Source: Dichomitus squalens LYAD-421 SS1
Taxonomy: Eukaryota > Basidiomycota > Agaricomycetes > Polyporales > Polyporaceae
Direction: 5' to 3'
Assembly (NCBI RefSeq): GCF_000275845.1
Contig: NW_006766886.1
Span: 543,573 to 607,572, forward strand
Length of the DNA stretch: 64,000 nucleotides
The notes under the pieces are model-generated. The model was given only the letters and a program-made list of their open reading frames with translations, did not search any database and was not told the DNA's origin. Below are positions 23,374 to 34,598 of the stretch, in pieces (position 1 is the first letter of the stretch; every line of letters starts with the position of its first letter). A program made the translations under genes and the position numbers.

Positions 23374-25399
23374 ATGTCCTCGAGGTAAATGCCCGCCGTG
23401 CTTCCCCTTCGAACATGTCTAACCGGACTTGGGTATACTACCTATTCCTCCACGAAGCTCTCTCAGCCATGCCGCAGTGGCCCAGAACGACGGCGGACAG
23501 GTCCCCGTCGGGTCCGACCCAAATCACTCCTCGACAATGATCCCAGGCATGAGCCAACCGCCAAACCATACGAGCCCGGTTCAGGTGCGTTCGTCTTTTG
23601 CAATCCCCGACACGACATTTGTGGATTGATCAGGAATTGCTTGTGTGCTATGTGTCCCCTGTGCTTTGCGCTGGTAGTCCGACCCGTATGCCTCCGTACA
23701 CAGGCAGCATCATGGGGCTTATGGTGTACCCCCGCCCGGTCATGACGGATATGCGCATCAACCACATCCGCCACATCCGCACCACCATGTCGTCCAATAC
23801 GTCCACGGGCCCCCTGGTCACGCCCAGCAAGCTCCTCATGACATGATGTACTCTGTTGATACCTCCCAGCAGCCGAGCCAAGGTCATACCCAAGCCCAAG
23901 CCGCTCCTCAGGAGGAGGAAGAGGAAGAAGAACCCCTGGAACCCCCACAGCCTGCTGCGAGCACAAATGGGAAGCGAAAACAACCTGACAGTGCTACAGC
24001 CGACGCGGGTGCAAAGAAGCGGCGGGCACGTGTGGCGGGCGCCGCCTCGGGTGCGGGCGAGGACGGCGAAGAGGGGCAGGACTTGGAAGTGGGCCCGAAC
24101 GGGGGCGCAAAACATTGGACGGAAGAGGAGAAGACGCGGTTTTTCACGTGGATGCTGATGAGCGACGAGCACTGGGACGCGTTCAAAACGAGGATGAACA
24201 CTGTGTTCCGCGAGGTATGTCCTGATTACTACGGGAGTGTCGGAGAATGCACGAGCGGCAAGCTGACGTCCGCGCAACCGGGGTAGTGCTCAGCCGAGCT
24301 GTTTCCTGGACGCAAGTCGTATACGGCGTTGAAGAGCTGCTACCATCGCAATCTTGAAGTCTTCAAGCAGATCCATGCCTTCCAGCACTTCTCCGCGAGC
24401 CACTTCCGCCAGATGCAGACTGAAAACCCGCACGTGGAGCAGCCATCCATCGATGCCATGCTTGAAATAGCTCGGTCCGCGGGACTCAACGTCGGGAACT
24501 TGAATGTAAAGGTCATCGATCGCTGGTACGAAACAGGTTGGTTCAATCTTTTCAAGAGAAGGTGGGTATGCGCATGAAGCTCAGCGTAGTGCGTGATTGC
24601 TGATTTGCTGTCTAGGTACCGTGAGGACCCGAAGACCGGTCTGCCTACGCCCTACTATGGACCGCCCGACGCGTCGATGGAACCCGGCTCTTCCTCTGGT
24701 CATCGCCAGATGATGGGCGTACACACGTCGATCGACCCGCAGCTCATGGCAAGTCACGGTCTGCAAGCGCAGCCAACGCAGGACTCGCAGTACGCACCCC
24801 AGGCAGGCGAGGGCTCGCAGCAGTCTGTCAGCGCGATGGCGCCGAACGGGTCCTACCCTTATTCCCCGCCGGCCTCGCAGTCTTCGCACTACCGCGAAGC
24901 GGGATCGAGCAACCTTGGCCAGCCCCCGCAGCCGTTCAAATACTTGCGGTCACAGAGCGCGCTCCCTCCCAGGAATCTTCAAGGAACCCCTAGTCGAAGC
25001 TCAGGAGCTCCCCTGCTGAATGGCCAGAGACACTCACCTTTTCGGGACCAGATACCCGGGGAGCAGTTCGGCGGCGATCATCCCATACAGATTGCTCATG
25101 CCATTGCACAGCTCACCGCCGTGACCGAGTCCCTCATAGGGGTCTGCTCCTCCGTCAAGGAGCTCTTGCAGCAAAATCTCGAGGAGAGCAAGGCGCGCAC
25201 GGAGCTGATGCGCGCCGAAGCTCCTTCGCGAGCGCAGAACGGCGGCGGGAACGGGCATAAGGGCAAGGAGCGCGAGAAGGAGATCTCGATGGAGAAGGTG
25301 ACGTTCGCGACAGAGATACTGAAAAACGGACCTCAAAACGAGGAGATCAAGAAGGCGGCGATTGAGTGTTTGACGAAGTACCTCATGCGGGATTTGTGA
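23374..25399 (+). CDS. Myb/SANT-like DNA-binding protein with C-terminal helix
   Basis: The first exon is only 11 bases (23374-23384, ATGTCCTCGAG); splicing to 23467 gives MSSSHAAVAQNDGGQ and then 23678 onward gives SDPYASVHRQHHGAYG. A His/Pro-rich segment and an acidic run of seven Glu precede a nuclear-localisation-like KRKQPDSATADAGAKKRRAR. The Myb/SANT-like domain follows: HWTEEEKTRFFTWMLMSDEH, then ECSAELFPGRKSYTALKSCY and RNLEVFKQIHAFQHFSA, with the conserved GNLNVKVIDRWYETGWFNLF next. The C-terminus has a predicted helix, MEKVTFATEILKNGPQNEEI. Predicted role: nuclear, DNA-binding. The pattern is shared by a lineage-expanded basidiomycete family with no characterised function that I know of. 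Confidence 0.82.
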
Positions 25400-25589
25400 G
25401 CAGCAGCAGCCAATTGTGTATGTAGCGAATAGTTCGTCGTCTAAGCATGCCATCTTGTCTTGTTGTACATACATGCGAACAATGCATGACATTGTCCATC
25501 CAGCTATCATCTACTGCTACACTACTGAAGCAAGTACCCAATATCCTAACGTGGCTAGTCATCTACTCCATAATCCGGAACCCGAAGGG
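25400..25589. other. Convergent intergenic space
   Basis: Under 200 bases between two gene ends; 3' UTRs only. Confidence 0.5.
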
Positions 25590-26781
25590 TCAGTTCCGCC
25601 AACGCCACCAAGGCTTCTGCTCACCGGCAACCATCTTCTCAGCGACTCGACTGGGTCCCGCGACCGGGAAAGACGGGATAGCGACCTTCCTCCCCTTGGC
25701 GCGCTCGCGCGACACCCAGTCCTCATCGTCGAAGTACTGTTCCATCGCGCGGCCTTCCAGACCAGTATCGCCTTCCCCATGAAGCTCCCCGGCATGGGGT
25801 CTGCGCTTCCGAAGACCTCTTCCATCGCCCTTGTCGTATTCCTTGACATCGCCAATATCGTCTGCACTATCGGAAAGGCCGGCGATGGCAATATACGCCT
25901 TCGCGACGTCCCGGTCCGTCTCCTTGGTCATGGCCTGAAACTGTGTCTCGGAACGCTCAAGTGCGAGACGGGCTCGGCGCTCCTCGTGGAGTGCTCGCTC
26001 CGTTGGCGAGAGTGGAGGCGGAGGGCGTGCAGAAGGTGGAAGGACAAGGTAGGAGCGAGTGTGTAGCAGATGAGGGGTTGTGCGAAGAGTCGAGGGAGGG
26101 AGATTGTTCAGGCGACACAAGATGCGACTCTACAAGTAGTAATCTCAGAGACTGTCATGACATACGCAGAGTAGAAAGACTCACGTCGACTCCCAGCCTC
26201 AGTGAGATTCCTAGCAGAGTATCGTCGGGTCTGAGATAGTACTTGGGAGGCTGTCCACGTTCAGTCTGAATGTCCCCTTGTGCAGCCGTCTCCGAGTCCG
26301 CGGTGCTGCCCGTTTGTGACTTCAAGGAGTGGGGACGACTTGCTATTGAACCGGAGTAGTCGGGCGTTCGAGGCGGAGGAGCCTCGCTTGGGGCGGCAGA
26401 AGCAATCGACCCTTCAGCACGTTGTTTAACCGACCGTCCATCCTCATCGTCTGACTCCGTCTCGCTTTCGTCGCCGTCCTCATCTCCCAGCACAAACACA
26501 TCCTCGTCTCTCACTGACCCATCTACATTTGCCCGCGACGGTGTGGAATTGCCGTCCCCTGCCAGGGTACCAGAGAGCGAGCGCGAATTCACGGCGTTTA
26601 CTCCTGCCAAACATCGGAGGCAGGGATTGTATCGTGCGAGACGCGGGTTAGCGATAAGGCAGTTTGGGCAGATCGGCCGTGAACAGCAGCTAGTATAGTA
26701 GATCTTGGTATTGGCTCTGCCAGGGGGCAGCGATGCAGAACACGCAAGGCAGAGAGCTACTGAAGGTTTAGACGACGGCAT
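25590..26781 (-). CDS. Intracellular LysM-domain protein with N-terminal cysteine cluster
   Basis: Two exons: 26781 to about 26184 and about 26114 to 25590. The N-terminus has no signal peptide but contains a Cys-rich segment (CLACSASL, then CCSRPICPNCLI, then CLRC) suited to bind zinc. A Ser/Glu-rich acidic linker follows (VFVLGDEDGDESETESDDED). A single LysM motif spans the exon junction: YYLRPDDTLLGISLRLGVD, then ILCRLNNLPPSTLR and HTRSYLVLPP. The rest is a charged helix (ERALHEERRARLALERSETQ) and a C-terminal tail ending PWWRWRN. Secreted LysM effectors and chitin receptors carry signal peptides, so this is more like the cytoplasmic LYSMD family, of unknown role. Peptidoglycan or chitin binding should not be assumed. 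Confidence 0.8.
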
Positions 26782-27010
26782 GAGAAGGTTCCTGCTAAGA
26801 GGCTGATGAAGCCGTCGACGTTCCGGGGCGGGACGCAGTGGCGGTGCTCTGATCAGATCGGGCAGAGCGTGATCGAGAACGTGTGTGCCAAACTGGGGTT
26901 GCTTTCTTCACGCTCAACGCGTTGCAGCCACCTTAGACCCTTAGACACACCCTTTGTCTTTTTCGGCTCGTCAAGCGAGGGCTGGATACTGAATCCCATC
27001 CGCCTCTGCC

Positions 27011-27021
27011 ACGTATATAAG
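27011..27021 (+). promoter_or_regulatory. TATA box upstream of the secreted nuclease gene
   Basis: ACGTATATAAGGG lies about 155 bases upstream of the ATG at 27169. Core spacing is compatible with a short leader. The region 26782-27168 is a shared divergent promoter with the LysM gene. Confidence 0.6.
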
Positions 27022-27168
27022 GGCGTGAGCTGGCAATTACCTTCGACTTCGACGTCTCGGGTTATTACCACCGAGACCTGAGGTCAGTAATCTACGATAG
27101 TGCTCGCTCAATATGTCTCACATTGCCTATCTTCATCGGAAGGTGGTTCCGTGGCTACGTGCCTGGGT

Positions 27169-29562
27169 ATGAAGCATCTCACGGCGCTAAAAGCGTTGGT
27201 CCTCCTGGCCTGCGGAGCATGGGCAGTCACCATCTCCGAGATCCAAGGGACTGCCTTCCAATCGCCTCTAGCCGGACAATTTGTGCACGGTCTTACTGGA
27301 GTTGTCACAGCAAAGGTGAGCACATAGTATCTTCTGGAAGTGATGAACTCAGTGGGTACTCTCCTCAAAAAAATTAGGACAAGTATGGCGTATGGATTCA
27401 GGACGACCGCACTGACGACCCCCGAGCTTCGAACGGCATTCGCGTCTATGGAAGCGCGGCCGTGAAGTACGCAAGCATCGGGGATCTCATCTCTCTCTCT
27501 GGCCGTGTAGCAGAGTACCGCAAGACTGCCGACGACCTTTTTCTCACCGAAATCGACTATGTAACCGCACTCACAACCATATCTTCGGGACACACCGTCG
27601 AGCCCATCATCCTCGGAGAGGACCGTATCCCACCAAGGAACCAGCTTTCGTCGCTTGACATCGGCCGAGATGGTTGGCTATCCGTACCAAGCAACCTCAC
27701 TCTTCTCGAGTCGGTGAACCCCAGTCTGCGTCCGGATGAGTTCGGACTGGATTTCTGGGAGAGCCTGGAGGGGCAATTTGTGACCGTCAAAGCGCCTACG
27801 GCTGCGCAGTTCCCGGATAGATTCGGTTCCGTGTGGGTATACGGCAACTGGCCAACGACTGGTAAGAATGAACGGGGCGGCCGAACAATTCATTCCAATG
27901 GTGTGTGCGCCCTATTCATTGAAGAGTGGCGCATTGGTTCTTATGCGAAGTGCATCAGGACCCGACGAGGCGCCCCCAGCACATCCGGAGGCCATCTTCA
28001 TTGGACGTCCAATGGATGGCACTCGCAATCCCAAGGCCGTCATGGGGGCTGTGCTGAGCGATGTCACTGGAGTAGTAGCCTACCAGGTAACGTCGACGAC
28101 TGTATGCCCCCAGACAACTGACATTGATGTATGCTCGCATCAGTTTGGATACTACTATATATTGCCACTCACGGCTCCCGAAGTAGTCGAATGGCCAGAC
28201 TTCGACGTCCCATCATCCACTCTCAATTACACCACTCACCCTTGCCAAATTCGTATTGGGGACTACAACGTAGCTTCTTCTCTCCGCACCTCGAGCACTC
28301 TTCGATCCTGAGCTGACGCATATATGCACCTGCTCTCGCGTAGGTCGAGAACATGAATCCGCGCTCCTACCATATTCCCAAGATTGCATCGCACATTGCG
28401 CACCACTTGCACACGCCTGACATCGTCTTTGTGCAAGAGATTCAGGACGACTCCGGGGCGCGCAACGATGGTGTCGTGTCTGCCAACCGGACCCTCCGTG
28501 CACTCGTCAACGCCATCAAGAAGGCGAGCGGGGGCGTTGAGTACGAATTCGTGAATGTCGAACCGGAGGACAATAAGGACGGCGGCCAGCCTGGAGGCAA
28601 CATCCGTGTGGCTTACTTGTCGGTTCCTTTTCATTATCATCATGGTCTCGAGCTGACAAGGAATGGCCTTCAGGTACCGGCCAGAGCAGGTTTCCTTGGT
28701 CCCCGGATCGATCGGGAACGCGACGCTGTCTACAGTCCCACTAGTCGACTGGGAGGGAAACGTGGAACTCAGGTCTGCTGCCTCTAGACTCGACCTCCGG
28801 CGATCTCGCTGATCATCTGCTCCGGACAGCTACAACCCCGGTCGCATCGAACCCGAACACTCCGCATGGGAAGAAGCACGCAAGCCACTTGCGGCAGCGT
28901 GGCAGCTGCCCTCAGGCGACCGCTTCTTCACGGTGAATGTCCACTTCAGCTCAAAGCGCTTCAGCTCGTCCCCCCAGGGCAACGCCCGGCCGCCTGTGAA
29001 TGGCGGGTTCGAGAAGCGCACGAGCCAGGCGAACGTCACTGCGGTAAGCCTTCCACGTCGTCATCCCAGGCCGGACTGATTTTCACATCGCGTGTACGAA
29101 TAGCACTTTGTCTCGTCTCTCCTCGACCTCTCACCGAACGCGTCCGTGATAGTCGCGGGGGACATGAACGAGTTCACGGCCGCGCGCTCCGTCCTGCGCC
29201 CGCTCGCCGCGATCCTGATCGACGCGAACGACGTCTGTGGCGTGCCCCTCGCGGAGCGCTATACTTACGCGTACGACCAGCACGCACAGGAGATCGATCA
29301 CGTCTTCGTCTCCGACGCCATCGCGCGTCGTGGAGGGGACGTCGAGCATGTGCATGTCAATACGTGGGCGCGGACCGTGGGGGAGCGCGCGAGCGACCAC
29401 GACCCGACAGTGGCGCGACTATGGGTGTGTGACGCTGAGATAGGTACGTGCTCTACACAAGATGAATCGTAGAGGAACGGCGCTGAAGCCTTATGTCCGC
29501 TTGTAGATGCTGCGTGGACTGCTGTGGAATACGGTACCGATCATGGACAGACGGTCTTGTAA
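27169..29562 (+). CDS. Secreted endonuclease/exonuclease/phosphatase-family (EEP) enzyme
   Basis: The ATG at 27169 begins a signal peptide, MKHLTALKALVLLACGAWA. The middle has an OB-like segment (IQDDRTDDPRASNGIRVYG) as in bacterial extracellular nucleases, then the EEP domain: DIVFVQEIQDDSG, NIRVAYL, FFTVNVHFSSK, VIVAGDMNEF, QEIDHVFVSDAIA, ASDHDPTVARLW. These hold the catalytic Glu, Asn, Asp and His of DNase I-like enzymes. About nine exons. The 3' end is a choice: the last exon could run on to TAG at 29470-29472, or, by a clean intron after GAT-ATA, to TAA at 29560-29562, which I prefer because it gives a spliced extension (DAAWTAVEYG). Probable role: extracellular nucleic acid degradation for nutrition, or removal of DNA-based host defence; substrate not evident. 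Confidence 0.88.
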
Positions 29563-29668
29563 GCTAGGTCACTACGGACTCAGGATATGATACCGGAGGA
29601 TCGCTTTTTGATGCTTGTATATTATACATCGAGTTTTGGCTTGGATCAAGCCATGGGCGGCTCAATGC

Positions 29669-30950
29669 TCAATAATCGCTGTCGTCCTCCACGATCTCTT
29701 TCATCGACAGCTTGTCCGTCTCCAGCGGCACCCCACAAACTGTCCTCAGGTTCGCCCCTATCCACTCCAGTTTTCCCAGTTTGAACTCCCCCTCCATGTC
29801 CGACGCGAACCCATCCGCTCCCTTCCAGCCCGGCCCGTCAGGCGCGAGGCGCATGTGGAACCCGACGGACGCCAGGACGAGCAGCGCCGCGTCCAGCTTA
29901 GTCACGCTACTCTCCAGGGAGCCGAAGAGTGCGTCGTGTAAAGCGGAGGCATTTTCGCGTGTGAGGCCCCACGTGCGCCGCTCGACGTCCTTGGTGCCCC
30001 GGCGGGTCCGCTTCGGCACCTCGGATATTTTCATTTCGAAGAAGAGCCGCCAGCCGTCGAGCCCCGGGTGAGGCTGCTCGTCGCTGCAGCGGATGTAGAA
30101 ACGATGAGACCGGGCATGTGTTTGTAAATGATCGGATTCCGGTGGGGCTGGGTTGTGGATGCGGTAAAGGATTGTCATATTGCCGGGAGAGGGATAGTGC
30201 AGGAAGACATCGAGAGATGCGGGGCACGTAGGCGAGGAGATGTGCGTGAACGCCGTCACGTCCAACAGCTGCCCGAGTACGCGATGTCGTAGATTTTTGG
30301 TCGAGAGGGTGTACATACCAAGTTCGAGTCAGTATATGCCCGGATCCCGAGAATTGCAGAAGAAAGGACATACGTAGAGACCATCCCATGCGTCATCCCA
30401 AACTTCAAGGCCTTGCGGCAGCACGCCGTCCGCAATGACGGCCTGTTCGTCCGAACTCAGTCCAGCACGTTTGAGGATGTCCTCTACGCCGCCTTTGATC
30501 TTGTCGAGGAAGGGTGGAGTCGTCAGGCTCAGACATTCGTGTTGCATCAACCTCGCAAAGTTCCATTCGGCCTCGCGCCGCTGGGCTATGTAGCATGGCC
30601 AGTTACGATCCTGCAAGGGAGAGAGGAGGTGCCAGGTTGTAAGGGCTTGAGCAAGCGAGTCAGTGCGAGCGCTAGGCGAGGCTGGCGCAGGCTGGAGACG
30701 TTTCCAGTCGCGCATATACTCATGTTTTGAGAGGTAGAGTGGGAGTGCGGTTACCGGGATGAGAAGGATCTCTGTGGTTTCATTGAGTTTTCAGTTCGGC
30801 GTCGTGGCCCACTGGTACGGACTTGCCTATAGGTTTCTGTTTAGCCCGATCCAACTCAATGAGCGTGTCGTGTTCCTCGCACAAACGCGTCCTGGGAACG
30901 AGTCGCTGGTTCAAACGGCATGAACGACTGTGGTAGAGCTCTTTTATCAT
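29669..30950 (-). CDS. Hypothetical protein, about 375 residues
   Basis: Three exons in phase 0: 30950-30819, 30769-30374 and 30268-29669. I do not recognise it. The first exon (MIKELYHSRSCRLNQRLV) is basic and could be a mitochondrial targeting segment, but its membership rests only on clean splice sites. The second exon begins ILLIPVTALPLYLSKHEYM, followed by an aromatic, charged region with RNWPCYIAQRREAEWNFARL. The third has MTILYRIHNPAPPESDHL, RLFFEMKISEVPKRTRRG, and the helical LTRENASALHDALFGSLES. It ends EDDSDY. It looks like a folded soluble domain; no catalytic motif stands out. It is convergent with the nuclease gene, about 105 bases apart. Confidence 0.6.
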
Positions 30951-31001
30951 CCCATACCCAATGCTTGCATGGGATCAGCAAGACATCTTCCACCTGTCTG
31001 A

Positions 31002-31325
31002 TCACCGACCGCTAAAACGAGGATGAACAATAGCACTTTCTTGAGTACAAAGGTCAAGGAACTGCCGTACCATCGACTTTCCTGGACCATACGACGTCTT
31101 GAGGACATCCGCCTTACCGCCGTTGGCGGTTTTGATGGCAGCGACAGCGTTCTGGTCAAAGCCACGCACAAGAACGCTGTGGGTTCTAGACACGCTCACA
31201 GCGCCGTCAGAATGCTCGTAACCCGCATAGTGTTCCACACGGGCCTCAGCGGTGTAAGCTTGAAACTGGTCAGACGAGAGCCGGAAAGCCAAAAGACCTG
31301 CGCCAGACGAAGTGGTAGTAGACAT
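31002..31325 (-). CDS. Short hypothetical protein, 107 residues
   Basis: A single-exon frame with ATG at 31325 (MSTTTSSGAGLLAFRLSSDQ), stop TGA. Contains VLVRGFDQNAVAAIKTANGG and MVRQFLDLCTQESAIVHP. No signal peptide or membrane segment; balanced composition, unlike most antisense frames here. It lies 50 bases upstream of the preceding minus-strand gene. Not recognised; a spliced longer gene cannot be excluded. Confidence 0.35.
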   Translation of the reverse strand: MSTTTSSGAGLLAFRLSSDQFQAYTAEARVEHYAGYEHSDGAVSVSRTHSVLVRGFDQNAVAAIKTANGGKADVLKTSYGPGKSMVRQFLDLCTQESAIVHPRFSGR

Positions 31326-31948
31326 GATGGTGGAGACAGAAGGACACCCTGTCACCACGCATTGGATGCGGCACTTTCATAGCCAATGGTATGATATCAT
31401 CTCGTTCAGACTGGACGTGTTTGACGTATGGTACTCGATCGAGGCCTCAAGCGCCCGATTTAGGTCCAGGAGGCCAAGTACACTACCACTATCACGTGAC
31501 CTCGTAGCACCCACAACAACGTCTGGCTCCGTTCTTGTGCTTGCCTTCCAGCATAATCTTCTCCTCAGCCTGACCTCGGCTTCCCTTTACCACGGACGGA
31601 AAGCTGCCCGGGCTGAAGCTGAGCGCTAGGTGCGACTTGGTTGCTGTGTGCACTCGCGATGCATACATGATACGCGGCGGATTTCAAGCTGAAGAAACCT
31701 ACGCCGATCGGAGGACAGCGGATGCACGGCGACAGCACCGACATCCAGGGTGCACAGGTCAAACGTCTTTCTTTCCGACATAAAAATCACCGATATGTTC
31801 TAAAATTCATGTAAGCATTCTAACTCGTAACTCTACAGGCCGCGCTGTGACGCATGGGTGGCACAATAATTGAAAGCTAACCTGGTATACACACAGTTCG
31901 GCATACAGCCTCTGTTGCTCTATGCAGCTTGTGTCTGAGGCCCCACAG
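31326..31948. other. Intergenic region
   Basis: About 620 bases, upstream of the 107-residue gene and downstream of the first DUF6593 gene. Open frames of 65-105 codons have no domain. No repeat seen. Confidence 0.5.
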
Positions 31949-32699
31949 TTACGAGCCCCACCTATAGACTTCTGTCGGGTCCTCTGGGCTTGCCTGCAAT
32001 GCCTGCCTGTCCTTCCTGCGCTGCTTCTCCAGGACCAGCAACGACGTGACCACACTGTCCCGTATTTCTAGCGCGCGGAGAGTTAAGCTTAGCGTCGCAG
32101 GCCGGGGTCTATGTTGATGCTCCGTGCTGGACCCGCTCTGGGCCCCTGACACACCTTGAGGGTGGGATCGGTCAAAACGTGCGATTGGCTCCGTATACTC
32201 GTCGTCCTTCGTGAAAAGCTGAATATATGAGGCTCAGTACGTCAGCCAGGCAATGAGAGACCCAGTCGTACTTCGAGCGCGCCCCTATGCCCAACAACGT
32301 TTCCTTTCCACTTGTACTTCCTCCCCGACTCGTCCTTGAACGATGCATTCCTGCAAAACCCCCGTCCCGTAATTGTCAAGACTCGGTCCACTGGTGCAGC
32401 GGGGATCATCGCTTCCGAACTTACATGTTGACGGAGATGTTCGCCATGTTTATGCGCAACCATTCGTGCAAAGGCATAGGGGGGTCTCTTCCCAGGATCA
32501 GCCTATCGGAGACAAGGTATCGCTCCTGGAGCGCCGCCACGACTGCCCCGTGGACGTTGACGATGTACGTAGTCGTGCCGTTCCAGCGGCACTGAGTCGA
32601 GACAGTGTAAACTTCCGTCCCGTCCGCCGCGTCGTATATCGTGGTGTTGGAGGGATCGTCCGGAGACAGGACAAGGGTCGCTCTGGGCTGCTGAGACAT
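31949..32699 (-). CDS. DUF6593-family protein, copy A
   Basis: ATG at 32699 (MSQQPRATLVLSPDDPSNTT). Three exons: 32699 to about 32423, a short exon near 32355-32272 and about 32224-31949. Signature segments of DUF6593: TIYDAADGTEVYTVST, DRLILGRDPPMPLHEWL, NASFKDESGRKYKWKG, then across an intron LFTKDDEYTEPIARFDRS, and a hydrophobic C-terminal helix LRALEIRDSVVTSLLVLEKQR. The W/YKW core and LFT.DD.. strand typify these compact beta-rich proteins, which occur almost only in basidiomycetes and have no assigned function. No signal peptide. Paralogue of the gene at 33384-34126. Confidence 0.85.
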
Positions 32700-33383
32700 C
32701 AGCAGCGGCCTTCGATTGACTGAGGAGGGGCTGCCGAGGTATGTTCACTGGATCTTGACTGGTCCGGAACGCTCATGTACTGATGAGCTTTGTAGGGAAG
32801 ACGTCGCGCGGTTACGCATCCTAGGCTCCGCATGACCTTTGGCCGCAATGGCAGGGAGGTAACGGTCTGCCCATGAATGCTTGACGCAGTCGTCTCGTTA
32901 CTCTTCCAGGAAGCTTGCGCGGTGTTTTGAACAATAGACCTCGCGGCTTTGCTAGGCAACCTGTCTAGAGATGCTGCAAGTTCCTGTATGCGGAGCGCTG
33001 CCGCTTGAGATAGCGTCGCCAAGAAGCTGGATGCAGTCTCTGGTACGTTTAATGTCTCTGAACTATGGCGTCTCGCTCGTGCTCACCTATGCATGTGAGT
33101 TCGTCAAGGAGAATAGTTTGAAGAGCAACAAACCTGGTCGCCGGATGACTACCATGTCAACGCATCGAACAAAACTATGTGGTTGTGATCGTAACCGTAC
33201 CTTGACAGAACTCATGTCGCCTTTTGTTCCTATTGAAGGTATACGGTCACACGCGGCACAAGGTTTGACGCTAATGTATCCCGTTAACCCGAGCCCCAAG
33301 TAAATACTGAACATAGACCGCCATAGTGAAATCATGTTGCCCGAGGCATTGGGATAGAACGACTACGGACGACACACAAACTC
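32700..33383. other. Space between two DUF6593 paralogues
   Basis: About 680 bases. Open frames on both strands are short and lack homology. The upstream part must hold the promoter of copy A. Confidence 0.5.
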
Positions 33384-34126
33384 TCAACCGCCTCCTGCAC
33401 CGTACCCATGCCCGCTCGTGATTGCCACGATTGGTTGCTTGCTCAGAGCATCGGCGGTGCTCTGGCGTGTCCTCGCTTGGCCTCGACGCAATCGTTCTAG
33501 GAAGAGGAAGGAGAGGACGACGATATCTTGGATCTCCACGGCACGCGCCGTCAGAGCAAGTCTCGCGGGTTCTGCAGGTAAGTCCCGACCGATGTTCTTT
33601 CGAGACTTTGTGAATGTCGCGATGGGCTCCTCGTATCCATCGTCTTTGGTGAACAGCTGCACGGTCAGAGAACATGTCATCCACAGGCCATACGGTGCAC
33701 TGGTATATGACGTACCTCGAGCGTGTTCGCGTATGCGGCGCCCTGCCACTTGTACTTCCGTCCAGAATCGTCCTTGAACGACGCATTCCTAACAAGCAAC
33801 TCCATGAGTGACGCCATTGACCCTCGAGGAGACATCTCGCTATACCCTTTGGACGCAAACGGGACGAGGGCCGTCTGCAGCCAATTGTTGAGGGTTGTAG
33901 GGGGTTTCTTCCCGAGTCTCAATCTGTTGGGCAGCATGTCGCGCCACTCTACTGTCGCCAGTAACTCGCCATTGCTGCGTGTCACTTGTGTCGTGGTTGT
34001 ATACAGGCTAGGCGTGGTAGAGACGAAGTATAGCGCCGTCCCCTCGCCGTCACAGAGTGTCGCATTGAGCACGTCGTCTGGAGTCAAGGTGAGAGTCGTC
34101 GTTGTGGGAGGAGAGGACTCCGACAT
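33384..34126 (-). CDS. DUF6593-family protein, copy B
   Basis: ATG at 34126 (MSESSPPTTTTLTLTPDDVL). Two exons: 34126 to about 33719 and about 33660-33384. DUF6593 marks: ATLCDGEGTALYFVST, NRLRLGKKPPTTLNNWL, NASFKDDSGRKYKWQG, LFTKDDGYEEPIATFTKS and the helix TARAVEIQDIVVLSFLFLERL. The intron at NTLE|LFTK falls at the same place as in copy A. Copy B is longer by the segment SEMSPRGSMASLMELL and has a unique Gly-rich tail ending SGHGYGAGGG. A TATA-like TTTATAAC lies at about 34218-34225 upstream. Function unknown; tandem pair with copy A. Confidence 0.88.
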
Positions 34127-34598
34127 GTTGGTGTTGTGGAGCTCTTGCGCAAGGCAGTTCTCTCAGGACGTGTATGATGAGGTAGCTGATGTGTACCACG
34201 CCCAGGATACTGACGCGTTTATAACGTAGTGGAGAACAATGCGGTGCACGGTTCCTGACAGGCTCGCCTTCCTGATCGCGGATAAGGATTACCTTCTACT
34301 TGTCGAATCCGTCGATTCAAATGACGATGACCCTATGCCAGCAGACGCGGTGAACTCTACATTCACACGGACACTTGGTGCCTGTTACGATAGTGCGGCG
34401 CTGTTGGTAGTCGTTCGGTTTTGCGCTGTTGAGCTTGACAATCGCTCATAACTCAGCAGGCGGGAGCAGCGATCGTAGGATGACTGCAGGCAGCAGACGA
34501 CAATTGTCAAGACGGTGGCTAGGTAGGCAGAGAATACATTGGAGCTAGTGAGCTACTAGCCCCTGCGTTGAAGTATCGCTATCGAGTGCCCTACGATG
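34127..34598. other. Intergenic region
   Basis: About 470 bases: promoter of DUF6593 copy B with a TATA-like element near 34218, and the 3' end of the next minus-strand gene. No supported ORF. Confidence 0.5.
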
